DNA from: a bacterium HR39
GTDB taxonomy: Bacteria > Pseudomonadota > Alphaproteobacteria > Geminicoccales > Geminicoccaceae
Direction: 5' to 3'
DNA length: 9,487 nucleotides
Assembly (NCBI GenBank): GCA_002898955.1
Contig: BEIP01000022.1
Coordinates: 1-9,487, forward strand
The notes under the pieces were generated by a model. The model had not been told where the DNA came from and searched no databases. It saw only the letters and a list, made by a program, of their open reading frames with translations. How positions within the stretch are numbered: position 1 is the first letter of the stretch; each line of letters starts with the position of its first letter. Positions 1 through 7,041 of this stretch are shown one piece after another. The translations under genes were made by a program, and so were the position numbers.

Positions 1-695
1 CAGTGGCCGCCGGTGACCGGCACCTCGGTGAGCGTGCCGTCCTCGTCCTCGAACACCACCGTGCCGCGCTCCACGTGGCGCTCGAGGATCGGCACCTGCA
101 GCACCCGTCCGGTCTTCGGCGAGATCGGCAGGATCGGGCTGTAGGTGGCGCGCCGCTCGGGGCCGAGGATGGGCAGCACCACCTCGCGGATCTCGTCGTG
201 CCTCTCCAGCACCTTCAGCAGCACCGCGTCGAACCGGCCCGAGCGGTAGCACTCGGTGGCCGACATGAACTCGTGGTCGAAGCCGAAGGCGTCGAGGAAG
301 GCGCGCAGGCGCGCATTGTTGTGCTCGCCGAAAGAGGGGTGCTCGCCGAAGGGATCGGGCACGCTGGTGAGCGGGCGGCCGAGATGCTCGCGCAGCAGGT
401 CCGGATTGGGAACGTTGTCCGGCACCTTGCGCAGCGCGTCCATGTCGTCCGAGAAGACGACCAGCTTCGTGGGCAGGTCGGAAAGCCGTCGGAAGGCCTG
501 GCGCACCAGCGTGGTGCGGAACACCTCGGCGAAGGTGCCGATGTGCGGCAGCCCCGAAGGCCCGTAGCCCGTCTCCAGCAGCACGAACCCCTTCTCCGGC
601 GGCGCCTTCTCCACCCGCTGGAGGAGCCGCACGGCCTCGGTGCACGGCCAGGCGCGGGAGGTGCGCACCAGTCCGCGTTCGCGCTCGGCATCCAT
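1..695 (-). CDS. lysS: Lysine--tRNA ligase, class I (N-terminal part, runs off the window)
   Basis: This gene encodes class I lysyl-tRNA synthetase, which charges tRNA-Lys with lysine in the cytoplasm. I translated the minus strand from the ATG at 695-693, and 231 residues are visible. The start reads [20 protein letters not shown]. Residues 36-60 carry the class I signature: [18 protein letters not shown], with the HIGH-type motif HIGT at 51-54, then FAEVFRTT. A Rossmann-fold strand [17 protein letters not shown] follows, then [17 protein letters not shown]. This matches the archaeal-type enzyme that replaces class II LysRS in most alphaproteobacteria, where the gene is also called lysK. Full-length enzymes are about 520-540 residues, so the KMSKS region and the anticodon-binding domain lie outside the window. 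A GGGAAG-like sequence lies about 10 nt upstream. The gene follows the binding-protein gene on the same strand after 92 bp. Confidence 0.93.
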   Translation of the reverse strand, partial: MDAERERGLVRTSRAWPCTEAVRLLQRVEKAPPEKGFVLLETGYGPSGLPHIGTFAEVFRTTLVRQAFRRLSDLPTKLVVFSDDMDALRKVPDNVPNPDLLREHLGRPLTSVPDPFGEHPSFGEHNNARLRAFLDAFGFDHEFMSATECYRSGRFDAVLLKVLERHDEIREVVLPILGPERRATYSPILPISPKTGRVLQVPILERHVERGTVVFEDEDGTLTEVPVTGGH

Positions 696-736
696 GGCTC
701 GTCTTCCCGGAAGGACGGAGGGGACGTGACGGGACC

Positions 737-777
737 GGCCCCGCGCCGCACACATGGTGCACGTGCGCGCCGGGGCC
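737..777 (-). terminator. Imperfect GC-rich inverted repeat after the binding-protein gene
   Basis: The arms are 737-751 (GGCCCCGCGCCGCAC) and 763-777 (GTGCGCGCCGGGGCC). Twelve of 15 positions can pair, and an 11-nt loop separates them. It starts 10 bp after the stop of the binding-protein gene on the minus strand. No T-run follows, so intrinsic termination is uncertain. It could instead be a processing or stabilising hairpin between two co-transcribed genes. The pairing is seen in the sequence; the role is inferred. Confidence 0.3.
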
Positions 778-787
778 AAGCCGCGGC

Positions 788-2461
788 TCAGGCGTCCGTG
801 CGCCGCCAGTGCTCGATCTCCAGCGTGACGGGCGCCTGGTGCCCCGTGGGCCGCACGCCGGAAAGCCACCTGGGCCAGATGTGGGCCTCGGCGCGGAAGT
901 AGAGCGGCAGGGCCGGGAGATCGGTGGTGTAGAGCCGCTGCAGGCGCGACCACAGGGCCCTGCGCTTCTCGAAGTCGAGCTCCGTCTCGATGGCGTCGAT
1001 CAGCGCGTCCATCTCCGGATTGCAGTAGCCGGTGAAGTTCTGGCCCGACCAGCCGTTCTCCTCGCTCGGGATCTCCTCGCAGTGCAGGGTCGAGCGCGGC
1101 ACGTTCTCCGGCGAGCTGATCCAGGCGAACATGGCCATCTCGAAGCGGCGCTTCGTGACGGTCTCGCCGAAGAACACCCGCGGCGGCTCGTTGTCGATCC
1201 GCACCTCGATCCCGGCCTGCCGCCACATGCCCTGCAGCACCTGCTGGACCAGCTCGCGGGTGCGGTTGCCGGCGGTGGTCGAGAGACGCAGCGACAGCCG
1301 CCGCCCCTCGCCATCCACCCACACCCCCTCCGGGCCGCGCCGGTAGCCGGCGGCCTCGAGCAGGGACGCCGCCCTGTCCGGATCGTGGGTGTATTTCGGT
1401 ACGTCCGGATCGTACACGGCGTCCAGCGGGTGGACGTTGGCGTGCGCCACCGGCTGGCGGCCGGCGAAGAGCTGGCGGACCAGCAGTTCGCGGTCGATGG
1501 CGTGCAACAGCGCCCGCCGCACCTCGCGCTTCGCGAGATGCGGGTTGCGCAGGTCGAGATCGATGTGCTCGTAGACCAGCCCCGGCTGGTAGTGGACGAC
1601 GTAGCGGTCGCCGTGGCGGCGCTCGAAGGCCAGCGCCTGGTCGAGGGAAAGGCCGAGCGAGCCCTCGATCATGTCCACGGCACCCGAGAGCAGGTGCGCC
1701 TCCAGCGCCGCCGTGTTCTCCACGGTGCGGATCTCCACCCGGTCGAAGAAGGGCGGATCGCCGTAGAAGGTGGGGTTGCGCTCCAGCACGATGCGCACCC
1801 CCGTCTCCACCTCGACGATGCGGTACGGCCCGTGCCACAGCCCCGGGTTGGTCGGGTCGGTGTCGTAGAGGGTGCGGTTGCGGTAGGTGGCGGGATCGGC
1901 CTCGAAAACCGGGCGCTCGAGGTGTTCCGGCAGCAGACGGAAGTCGTTGAGCAGGTTGTACTGGTAGGTGAGCTTCTCGTCGTGGACGGTGAAGGTCTTC
2001 CCGTCGTGGACATCGATGCGGTGGATGCGCCGGTAGGTCTCGGCCGCCGTCACCCCGCTCTGCGGATGCCGCCCGACCTCCCAGGTGAACAGCACGTCGC
2101 GGGTGCTGACCGGGGTGCCGTCGCCCCAGGTGGCATCCGGGTGGATGGTGTAGGTGACCGCCACCCCTTCGCCGCCCTTCGGCGAGGGCTCGCGCTTCGC
2201 GCGACCGTTCTCGAAGGTGGCGAGCTCGGTGGCGAGGAAGGTGCGCGGGCGCCAGTCGGGGCCGAATTCGGTGAGCGGGCGCATGCAGGCGCCCAGCACG
2301 TAGCTCTTGGCCGCCATGGCGTCGATGTTGGGGTGGAGTGTGGCGGGGTACTGGCTGATACCGATGCGCAGCACCCGCGTTCCCTGCGCCGCCGCACCGC
2401 GGGCCGTCGCCAGCGCCGCCACCGCCAGCGCTCCCCCGAGGAATCCGCGCCGGTCCGTCAT
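788..2461 (-). CDS. ABC transporter substrate-binding protein, family 5 (peptide/nickel type), Tat-like signal
   Basis: This is a predicted periplasmic solute receptor of the SBP_bac_5 (DppA/OppA-like) family, 557 residues, a usual length. The ATG at 2461 is chosen over an upstream in-frame start at 2533. A perfect GGAGG sits 6 nt before it, and the protein then begins [20 protein letters not shown], a twin-arginine-like signal ending near AAAQ. Family hallmarks follow: [14 protein letters not shown] near the mature N-terminus, [20 protein letters not shown] (the conserved W-DG-P-T-DV region), [23 protein letters not shown], and [15 protein letters not shown]. The C-terminal lobe ends [15 protein letters not shown]. 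No permease or ATPase gene is next to it, so it is an orphan receptor here. It diverges from a carbamoylase-type amidohydrolase, and a ligand such as a peptide or modified amino acid is only inferred. The first residues after the signal suggest export, but Tat use is not proven. Confidence 0.9.
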   Translation of the reverse strand: MTDRRGFLGGALAVAALATARGAAAQGTRVLRIGISQYPATLHPNIDAMAAKSYVLGACMRPLTEFGPDWRPRTFLATELATFENGRAKREPSPKGGEGVAVTYTIHPDATWGDGTPVSTRDVLFTWEVGRHPQSGVTAAETYRRIHRIDVHDGKTFTVHDEKLTYQYNLLNDFRLLPEHLERPVFEADPATYRNRTLYDTDPTNPGLWHGPYRIVEVETGVRIVLERNPTFYGDPPFFDRVEIRTVENTAALEAHLLSGAVDMIEGSLGLSLDQALAFERRHGDRYVVHYQPGLVYEHIDLDLRNPHLAKREVRRALLHAIDRELLVRQLFAGRQPVAHANVHPLDAVYDPDVPKYTHDPDRAASLLEAAGYRRGPEGVWVDGEGRRLSLRLSTTAGNRTRELVQQVLQGMWRQAGIEVRIDNEPPRVFFGETVTKRRFEMAMFAWISSPENVPRSTLHCEEIPSEENGWSGQNFTGYCNPEMDALIDAIETELDFEKRRALWSRLQRLYTTDLPALPLYFRAEAHIWPRWLSGVRPTGHQAPVTLEIEHWRRTDA

Positions 2462-2538
2462 CTCCCGCCTCCGCTCCCGCTTGGATCGGCCGCTCGCGCG
2501 TGGCATGGTGCGGGCGCGGACGAGGGGAGGCAAGGACC
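2462..2538. promoter_or_regulatory. Divergent intergenic region between binding protein and amidohydrolase
   Basis: These 77 bp must hold the 5' signals for both divergent genes. The ribosome-binding sites are clear: GGAGG at 2468-2472 on the minus strand and GAGGGGAGG at 2522-2530 on the plus strand. A weak plus-strand promoter candidate is TTGGAT, a 17-nt spacer and CATGGT, but its -10 matches poorly. I see no convincing operator. Shared control of the two genes is an inference from layout only. Confidence 0.3.
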
Positions 2539-3768
2539 GTGCAGGTGCCGCGCATCGACGGCGAGCGGCTCTGGCGCTCGCTCGAGGAGATGGCGAAGAT
2601 CGGTGCCACGCCCGAGGGCGGCTGCGACCGTCAGGCCCTCACCGACGCCGACCGCGAGGCGAGGGATCTCTTCCGCAGCTGGTGCGTGGAGGCGGGGCTT
2701 TCGGTCGAGATCGACGACATGGGCTGCATGTACGCCCACCGGCCGGGCCGGCGGTCCGACCTGCCGCCGGTGGCGCTCGGCAGCCACCTCGACACCCAGC
2801 CGAACGGCGGCCGTTTCGACGGCCCGCTCGGGGTGCTCGCGGCGCTCGAGGTGGTGCGCACCCTGAACGACCACGGCATCGAGACCGAGCGCGGCATCGT
2901 CGTGGTCAACTGGACCAACGAGGAGGGCTGCCGCTTCGCTCCGGCCATGCTCGCTTCCGGCGTCTTCGCCGGCGTGTTCGACCGCGAGTGGGCCCATGAT
3001 CGGCGCGATCGCGAGGGCCGGCGCTTCGGCGACGAGCTGGAGCGCATCGGCTATCGGGGCGCCGTGCCGTGTCGGGCCCGGAACTGGCGCTGCCACTTCG
3101 AGCTGCACATCGAACAGGGGCCGGTGCTGGAATCGGAGGGCAGGGTCATCGGCGTGGTGACGGGCGCGCAGGGGACCCGCTGGTACGACGCGCAGCTCGT
3201 CGGCCGCGCCTCCCACGCCGGCACCACGCCCATGGACCGCCGCCGCGACGCCCTGGCGGGTGCGGCCGAGGCCATGGTGGCCCTGGAGCGCATGGCGCGG
3301 GCTGTGCCGGATGCGGTGGCCACCGTGGGGACCCTGACGGCGCTTCCCGGCTCGCGCAACGTGGTGCCGGGCGAGGTGCGCTTTTCCGTCGACATCCGCC
3401 ATCCCGACGACGCGACGGCGGATCGCCTCGAAGAGGCCTTCGCCGGAGAGCTCGCGCAGATCGCCGCCCGGCGCGGTCTGGGCCACGCCTTCGAGCGGAT
3501 CTGGGCCTTTCCGGCGCTGCGCTTCGATCCCGAGTGCATCGCCGCGGTGCGCGCCGCCGCCGAGGCCGAGGGCCTGCCCTTCCGGGAGATGGTGAGCGGC
3601 GCGGGGCACGACTCCTGCTACGTGGTGCGGGTGGTGCCGACCTCGATGATCTTCGTGCCCTGCCGCGAGGGCCTCTCCCACAACCCGGGGGAGTGGTGCG
3701 AGCCGGAGCACGCGGCCGCGGGCTGCCAGGTGCTGCTGCGTGCGGCACTGACCATGGCGACGGCGTGA
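2539..3768 (+). CDS. Zn-dependent amidohydrolase, hydantoinase/carbamoylase family (N-carbamoyl-L-amino-acid hydrolase / allantoate amidohydrolase type)
   Basis: This M20-like cytoplasmic metalloenzyme hydrolyses N-carbamoyl or related amides (carbamoyl amino acids, beta-ureidopropionate or allantoate); sequence alone does not fix the substrate. The GTG at 2539 is preferred over an in-frame start at 2500 because GGGGAGG ends 8 nt before it and the 409-residue product matches the family length. Dimetal ligands are visible: H83 and D94 in [21 protein letters not shown]129 with E128 in [11 protein letters not shown]190 in FELHIEQGP, and H381 in SHNPGEW. The substrate and dimer-lid region [13 protein letters not shown] (225-237) and N274/R287 are also present, as is SGAGHDS (353-359). 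All key residues are intact. Its stop overlaps the next gene by four bases (GTGA), so the two are probably translationally coupled. It diverges from a solute-binding protein that could deliver its substrate. Confidence 0.93.
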   Translation: MQVPRIDGERLWRSLEEMAKIGATPEGGCDRQALTDADREARDLFRSWCVEAGLSVEIDDMGCMYAHRPGRRSDLPPVALGSHLDTQPNGGRFDGPLGVLAALEVVRTLNDHGIETERGIVVVNWTNEEGCRFAPAMLASGVFAGVFDREWAHDRRDREGRRFGDELERIGYRGAVPCRARNWRCHFELHIEQGPVLESEGRVIGVVTGAQGTRWYDAQLVGRASHAGTTPMDRRRDALAGAAEAMVALERMARAVPDAVATVGTLTALPGSRNVVPGEVRFSVDIRHPDDATADRLEEAFAGELAQIAARRGLGHAFERIWAFPALRFDPECIAAVRAAAEAEGLPFREMVSGAGHDSCYVVRVVPTSMIFVPCREGLSHNPGEWCEPEHAAAGCQVLLRAALTMATA

Positions 3769-4457
3769 CGACGACGAAGCTCTACCGCGATGACACCAGT
3801 CAGGAGGAGCTGGACCGCGAGTCCAACGCCGCCGCGGCGGTGCCGGATTCGGACGCCGTCGTGCGCGAGTGGAGCGGGCGCAGCCGCAGGGCACCGGACG
3901 TGGCGGACGTCCGGCTCGGCCTGCGCTGCGGGCCGACACTCGAGGAATACGTGGACGTCTTCCCGGCCGGCGAGGGCGCTCCCGTTCACCTCTTCATCGA
4001 CGGCGGCTACCGGCGGCGCTTCTCCGCGCGCGACTTCGCCTTCCTCGCACCGAACTTCGTCGAGGCCGGCATCACGCTCGTCAACCTCGACCACGACCTG
4101 TTCCCCTTCCCCTACACGTGGCTGCAGCCGGTGCTCCAGCTCGACTGGAAGACGGTGCTGGACTGCAGCCCGATCATGTACATTCCCGAGCGCGCCCCGT
4201 ATCTGCTGGTGGCGGTGGGCGGCGGCGAGAGTCCCGAGTTCCGCCGTCGGAGCCGCGACCATTTCGCTGCCTGGCGCGCGAAGGGACTTCCCGGTCACCT
4301 GCTGGAAGTGCCGGAGCTGGATCACGTCCGCGTGCCGGAGGAGCTGGAGCGGCCGGATTCGGAGCTGTTCGGGGCGCTCGCGGCTGCGAGTCCACCCTGT
4401 CCACACAGTCCGGATAGGCGAAGGTGCCGAGCACCTTGCCGCTTTGGGGGTCGGTGA
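3765..4457 (+). pseudogene. Alpha/beta hydrolase, kynurenine-formamidase-like, with internal in-frame deletion of the catalytic serine region
   Basis: The frame is open for 230 codons from a GTG that overlaps the amidohydrolase stop (GTGA). The N-terminal part (LYRDDTSQEELDRESNAAAA, then GPTLEEYVDVFPAG, IDGGYRRRFSARDFAFLAP, NFVEAGITLVNLDHDLFPF) and the C-terminal part (YTWLQPVLQLDWKTVLDCSP, LLVAVGGGESPEFRRRSRDH, LEVPELDH) match the arylformamidase-like branch of alpha/beta hydrolases. Between F115 and Y117 the family normally has about 70-90 residues, including the GHSAGG nucleophile elbow. Here they are absent. The oxyanion motif HGGYW reads DGGYR (D79, R83), each explicable by a single base change. 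A tandem TTCCCC repeat (4101-4112) marks the junction. The catalytic-His region LDH (H187) remains. After about 4390 the frame reads on into the opposite-strand gene. It is most likely inactive as a hydrolase. A repurposed short protein is possible but less likely. Confidence 0.72.
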
Positions 4458-5151
4458 AGGGCCGCAGGCGGCGGCACGCCTCCGCGGGCGGCGCATCGCC
4501 GCGGAAGAAGCGCGGGCCGTTGCGGGTGCCCTCGCCGAGGGCCGTTTCGGGCTGCGGATCGTAGCGCAGCGGCGCGGCGCCACGCGGCTCGACGACGCAC
4601 TCCCACAGCAGGCCGGAGCCGTCCTCCACCACCACCGAGACCATGTCGAAGGGCAACGGCCGCACGATCACCACCGCGGCCGGCCGCTTGGTGGTGGCGG
4701 TGATGCAGGCGTCGATGCCGCGCAGAGACGAAGGAATGCGCGCCGCCCACCCGGGAAGCGGCGGCTCGGGCGGCGCCGCGGGCGTGGCCGGTGCGGCCGT
4801 CGGGGGTTCCGGCGGCGGCACGGCGGCGACCGCGGGCGGAGCCGGCTCCACCAGGTCGCCGCGGATCCAGCCCGCGAGCGTGCCGTCGGGTGACTCCACC
4901 CGGTACCAGACGTGGTCGCCGCGGCGTAGCGAATCGCGCACCACCAGCCGCACGCCGCGCGTGGCTTCTCCCGCCACCGGCGTGTCCGTTCCCGCTCCCG
5001 CACGCAGCCGGGCGGTCGAGCCCGGACGCACCGCCACCACCACCTCGGTGCCGGGCACGGCCTCGGCCGCGCGGCCCGAAAGGGGGCCGCAGAGGAGCAG
5101 CGGCAGCAGCACCGCGAGCAGCCGCAGCAGGTGCACGGGCGGGAGATCCAC
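4174..5151 (-). CDS. Secreted protein with N-terminal SH3-like domain; C-terminal end probably a read-through extension
   Basis: The GTG start at 5151 gives VDLPPVHLLRLLAVLLPLLL, an uncleaved-looking hydrophobic core followed by GRAAEA, a plausible signal peptidase site near residue 30. There is no lipobox at C21. Residues 35-102 resemble a bacterial SH3 domain (STARLRAGAG, then VWYRVESPDGTLAGWIRGDL). A Pro/Ala linker follows (103-135). A second domain (about 136-250) contains four cysteines, C149, C185, C226 and C249, which could form two disulfides. I do not recognise that domain. Recognisable sequence stops at about YPDCVDRV (residue 253, near 4393). The last roughly 72 residues are antisense to the conserved 3' half of the neighbouring alpha/beta hydrolase and are low-complexity P/A/R-rich, so they look like loss of the original stop. 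The role is probably cell-envelope; partner and ligand are unknown. The start is only moderately supported, with weak GGACGGAA upstream. Confidence 0.68.
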   Translation of the reverse strand: MDLPPVHLLRLLAVLLPLLLCGPLSGRAAEAVPGTEVVVAVRPGSTARLRAGAGTDTPVAGEATRGVRLVVRDSLRRGDHVWYRVESPDGTLAGWIRGDLVEPAPPAVAAVPPPEPPTAAPATPAAPPEPPLPGWAARIPSSLRGIDACITATTKRPAAVVIVRPLPFDMVSVVVEDGSGLLWECVVEPRGAAPLRYDPQPETALGEGTRNGPRFFRGDAPPAEACRRLRPFTDPQSGKVLGTFAYPDCVDRVDSQPRAPRTAPNPAAPAPPARGRDPAPALPAGDREVPSRARQRNGRGSDGGTRDSRRRPPPPADTGRARECT

Positions 5152-5304
5152 GGCGGGTTCCGTCCGGTGGGATGGCGGCGGCGGCGACGGCTTTCAAGGC
5201 CGCGACGTCCGGAGGTGTGCCACCGCGGCCGATGCGCCGCGCGGCGTTAACCGGATGGTGAGGAGTGTGCGCCAGGATGTGCCCGCCCTGGCGGGAGAAG
5301 GGTC
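5152..5304. promoter_or_regulatory. Divergent promoter region between SH3 protein and HlyD/glycan-synthase genes
   Basis: These 153 bp separate two divergent starts. The plus-strand ribosome-binding site GGGAGAAGG lies at 5293-5301, with its GGAG 7 nt before the GTG at 5305. GGCGTTAACCGG around 5242-5253 is the most AT-containing spot and a possible core-promoter element for the plus-strand genes, but no matched -35/-10 pair is convincing. A 7-bp perfect inverted repeat, GGCCGCG (5198-5204) and CGCGGCC (5224-5230), could be an operator, although such repeats are expected by chance at this G+C. Confidence 0.3.
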
Positions 5305-7041
5305 GTGGCCGGACTTCTGCGCCGCTTCGGATTCGGCACCGTGCTGCGCTTGGGTGCGGCGGCGACGCTGCTCGCCGTGGCGCTCTCGGTCTACGGCCCG
5401 CGGGTCGTCGAGGAGCGCACCCGCGAGGCGGTGATCAACGCGCGCCTCGAGCCGGTGCGTGCACCGGTCCCGGGCGTGCTGCGCCGCGATCTCGGCCCGC
5501 CGGGCCGGGCCGTGCGCCCGGGCGAGCTCCTCGCCGCGGTGGAGGACCCGCGCGTGGAACGGGCGCGCGAGTCCACCTTCGCCGTCGAGCTGGCCGACGC
5601 GCGCGGGCGGCTCGCCGCGGTGGAGGCGGAGCTCGCCCGTCTCGCCGCCCTCGACGCCGGCTTCGAGGCGCGGCGGCTGCGGGCGCTCGACGTGCGCCTG
5701 CTGGAGGCGGCGCTGGCCCGCCGTCAGGTCGAGGCGCGCCTTGCCGCGGCCCGCGCCGCGCTGGCCGAGCGGCGCGCCCATGCCGAGCGCGTGCGCCGGC
5801 TGCGGGCGGCCCGGGCGGTGCCGCAGGAGGAGCTGGAACAGGCCGAGCGCATCCTGGCCGAGGCCGAGACGCGGGTGCGCGAGCTGGAGCTCGAGCGCGA
5901 GCGGGCGCTCCTCTCCCTGCGCGCGCTGGCCCGCGGGACGCTGCTGCCCGGGGCCGAGGACGTGCCGTACAGCCGCAGCCGCATGGACGAAGTGGCGCTG
6001 CGGCTCGGCGAACTCGCCCGCGAGCGCGACCGCCTGGGCGCCCGCATCCGCGCCCTCGGGGAGGCCCTCGCCCGCGAGCGCGCCCGGCGCGAGGCGGAGG
6101 CGCGGGCGGAGCTGCGCGCTCCCTTCCACGCGGTGGTCTGGCGCCGCGACGTCTCGGCCGGCGCCGAGGTGCCGCGCGACCAGGTGCTCGGGCTGCTGCT
6201 GGACTGCCGCACCCTCTACGTCACCGCCATCGTCCACCAGCGGATCCTGCCCGACCTGCAGCCCGGACTGCCGGCGGCGGCGCGGCCGTTCGGCGAGAGC
6301 CGCTGGTTCCCGGGGCGGGTGGTGGCGGTCCGTGCGGCCCCGCTCGTGGAGGAGGACGGCTTCGCGGTGCTCCTGCGCCCGCTCGAGGAGGACGAGGCGG
6401 TGGTGCTGGTGGAGCTGGAGGCCCCGGAGCTCGCCGCCGATCCGGCCCGCTTCTGCCACGTGGGCCGCACGGTGGAGCTCGCTCTCGACCGCGGCGTCCC
6501 GGTGGTCTCGCGGCTCTACCGCATGGTGGCGGACCTCTTCCGGGAGACGGGCGAGGCGGGCCCGGCGCGGGCCGGCCAGGGAGGATCGGATGGCGCCGAC
6601 GGACCGGCGGGCGGCGCGCCGCTTCCGACGGGGCGGCCGGACTTCGGACCCTCGCGCCCGCGCATCGCGCCTGGGCGTCGGAGCGGACTGGGCCCGGAGG
6701 CCGACGGCCGGAGGGCACACCGGCGCCGCGGGGGTCGCGGGCGGCCGGGCGCGGCCGGGCGGGCCCACGATGGTGCCGGTGTCGTCGCAGGTGATGCGGA
6801 TCACCGCAGCCGCACGGTGCGCGCGGCGAACCGGCCGGCCGGGCTCACGGTCCGCTCCGGTCCACGCGGGCAGGGGGACCTCGCGGTGCACCGGCGGCCC
6901 GCCGGCCGCGGCCGTTCCGATCCACACGGACGCCGGTGTGCCCGGGTACCGTCCGGGCCGGGCGCTGAGGACGGGGTGGCGCGGAACGCACGGCCGCCGG
7001 GATGCCGCGGCGCCGCGCACCGGCCGGAGGCGGGGCGATGA
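5305..7041 (+). CDS. HlyD-family membrane-fusion (periplasmic adaptor) protein; residues after about 430 unlike the family
   Basis: This is an inner-membrane-anchored periplasmic adaptor, probably acting with the downstream glycan synthase in polymer export. The GTG at 5305 has GGAG 7 nt upstream. Residues 12-30 form one transmembrane segment. Residues 43-89 carry the first lipoyl-like half (INARLEPVRAPVPGVLRRDL, then VRPGELLAAVEDPRVE). Residues 90-270 are a long Ala/Arg/Glu/Leu coiled-coil hairpin. Residues 268-300 hold the second lipoyl half (AELRAPFHAVVWRRDVSAGA), and 300-400 form the beta-barrel (LYVTAIVHQRILPDL; ESRWFPGRVVAVRAAP). Family-like sequence ends near VSRLYRMVADLFRET (residues 401-415). 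The frame then stays open for about 150 more Gly/Arg/Pro-rich codons and stops in an ATGA overlap with the synthase. That tail shows no third-position G/C preference in this frame, so the natural stop may have been lost. Layout resembles the bgsB gene of bgsBA loci (inference). Confidence 0.82.
   Translation: MAGLLRRFGFGTVLRLGAAATLLAVALSVYGPRVVEERTREAVINARLEPVRAPVPGVLRRDLGPPGRAVRPGELLAAVEDPRVERARESTFAVELADARGRLAAVEAELARLAALDAGFEARRLRALDVRLLEAALARRQVEARLAAARAALAERRAHAERVRRLRAARAVPQEELEQAERILAEAETRVRELELERERALLSLRALARGTLLPGAEDVPYSRSRMDEVALRLGELARERDRLGARIRALGEALARERARREAEARAELRAPFHAVVWRRDVSAGAEVPRDQVLGLLLDCRTLYVTAIVHQRILPDLQPGLPAAARPFGESRWFPGRVVAVRAAPLVEEDGFAVLLRPLEEDEAVVLVELEAPELAADPARFCHVGRTVELALDRGVPVVSRLYRMVADLFRETGEAGPARAGQGGSDGADGPAGGAPLPTGRPDFGPSRPRIAPGRRSGLGPEADGRRAHRRRGGRGRPGAAGRAHDGAGVVAGDADHRSRTVRAANRPAGLTVRSGPRGQGDLAVHRRPAGRGRSDPHGRRCARVPSGPGAEDGVARNARPPGCRGAAHRPEAGR
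6741..6760. repeat. Tandem 10-bp direct repeat GCGGCCGGGC x2
   Basis: Two perfect adjacent copies of GCGGCCGGGC lie within the anomalous spacer before the glycan synthase. The tract is almost purely G and C and may reflect slippage. No function is implied. Confidence 0.6.
7026..7030 (+). promoter_or_regulatory. Ribosome-binding site deciding the synthase start
   Basis: A perfect GGAGG lies 7 nt before the ATG at 7038. It favours this start over the in-frame ATG at 7002, which has no comparable site and would only add a Pro/Arg/Ala/Gly-rich dozen residues before MIGFEP. Confidence 0.7.

Larger units (their letters stand above)
6590..7037. other. Anomalous spacer between HlyD domain and glycan synthase; no gene assignable
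   Basis: This 448-bp stretch is covered only by the odd tail of the HlyD frame. By my hand count, A/T bases fall about 27, 16 and 35 times at positions congruent to 0, 1 and 2 modulo 3. The HlyD frame would need position class 0 to be the A/T-poor third position, and it is not. The pattern fits either plus-strand codons starting at 6590 or minus-strand codons in phase with 7020, and the rank order favours the minus strand. The minus-strand peptide around 6700-6960 reads plausibly protein-like (VHREVPLPAWTGADREPG; VIRITCDDTGTIVG). At 6590 an ATG follows AGGGAGGATCGG, a strong ribosome-binding site, but its frame never closes sensibly. I recognise no family. Confidence 0.5.

Noticed and set aside
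3..902. Long plus-strand open frame opposite lysyl-tRNA synthetase
   Set aside because: Repetitive Arg/His/Leu/Glu-rich shadow of the minus-strand synthetase and binding-protein genes; no recognisable domain.
809..2866. 685-codon plus-strand open frame
   Set aside because: Antisense shadow of the family 5 binding protein; composition typical of the opposite strand of a high-GC gene.
5240..5260. Possible CtrA site (TTAA half-site in TTAACC)
   Set aside because: Only one half-site is present; no second TTAA follows at the required 7-nt spacing.
6590..6592. Gene start at the ATG with a strong ribosome-binding site in the spacer
   Set aside because: The frame continues without a stop through the whole synthase gene out of phase and its early translation (MAPTDRRAARRFRRGG) matches nothing I know, so it is not called as a CDS.
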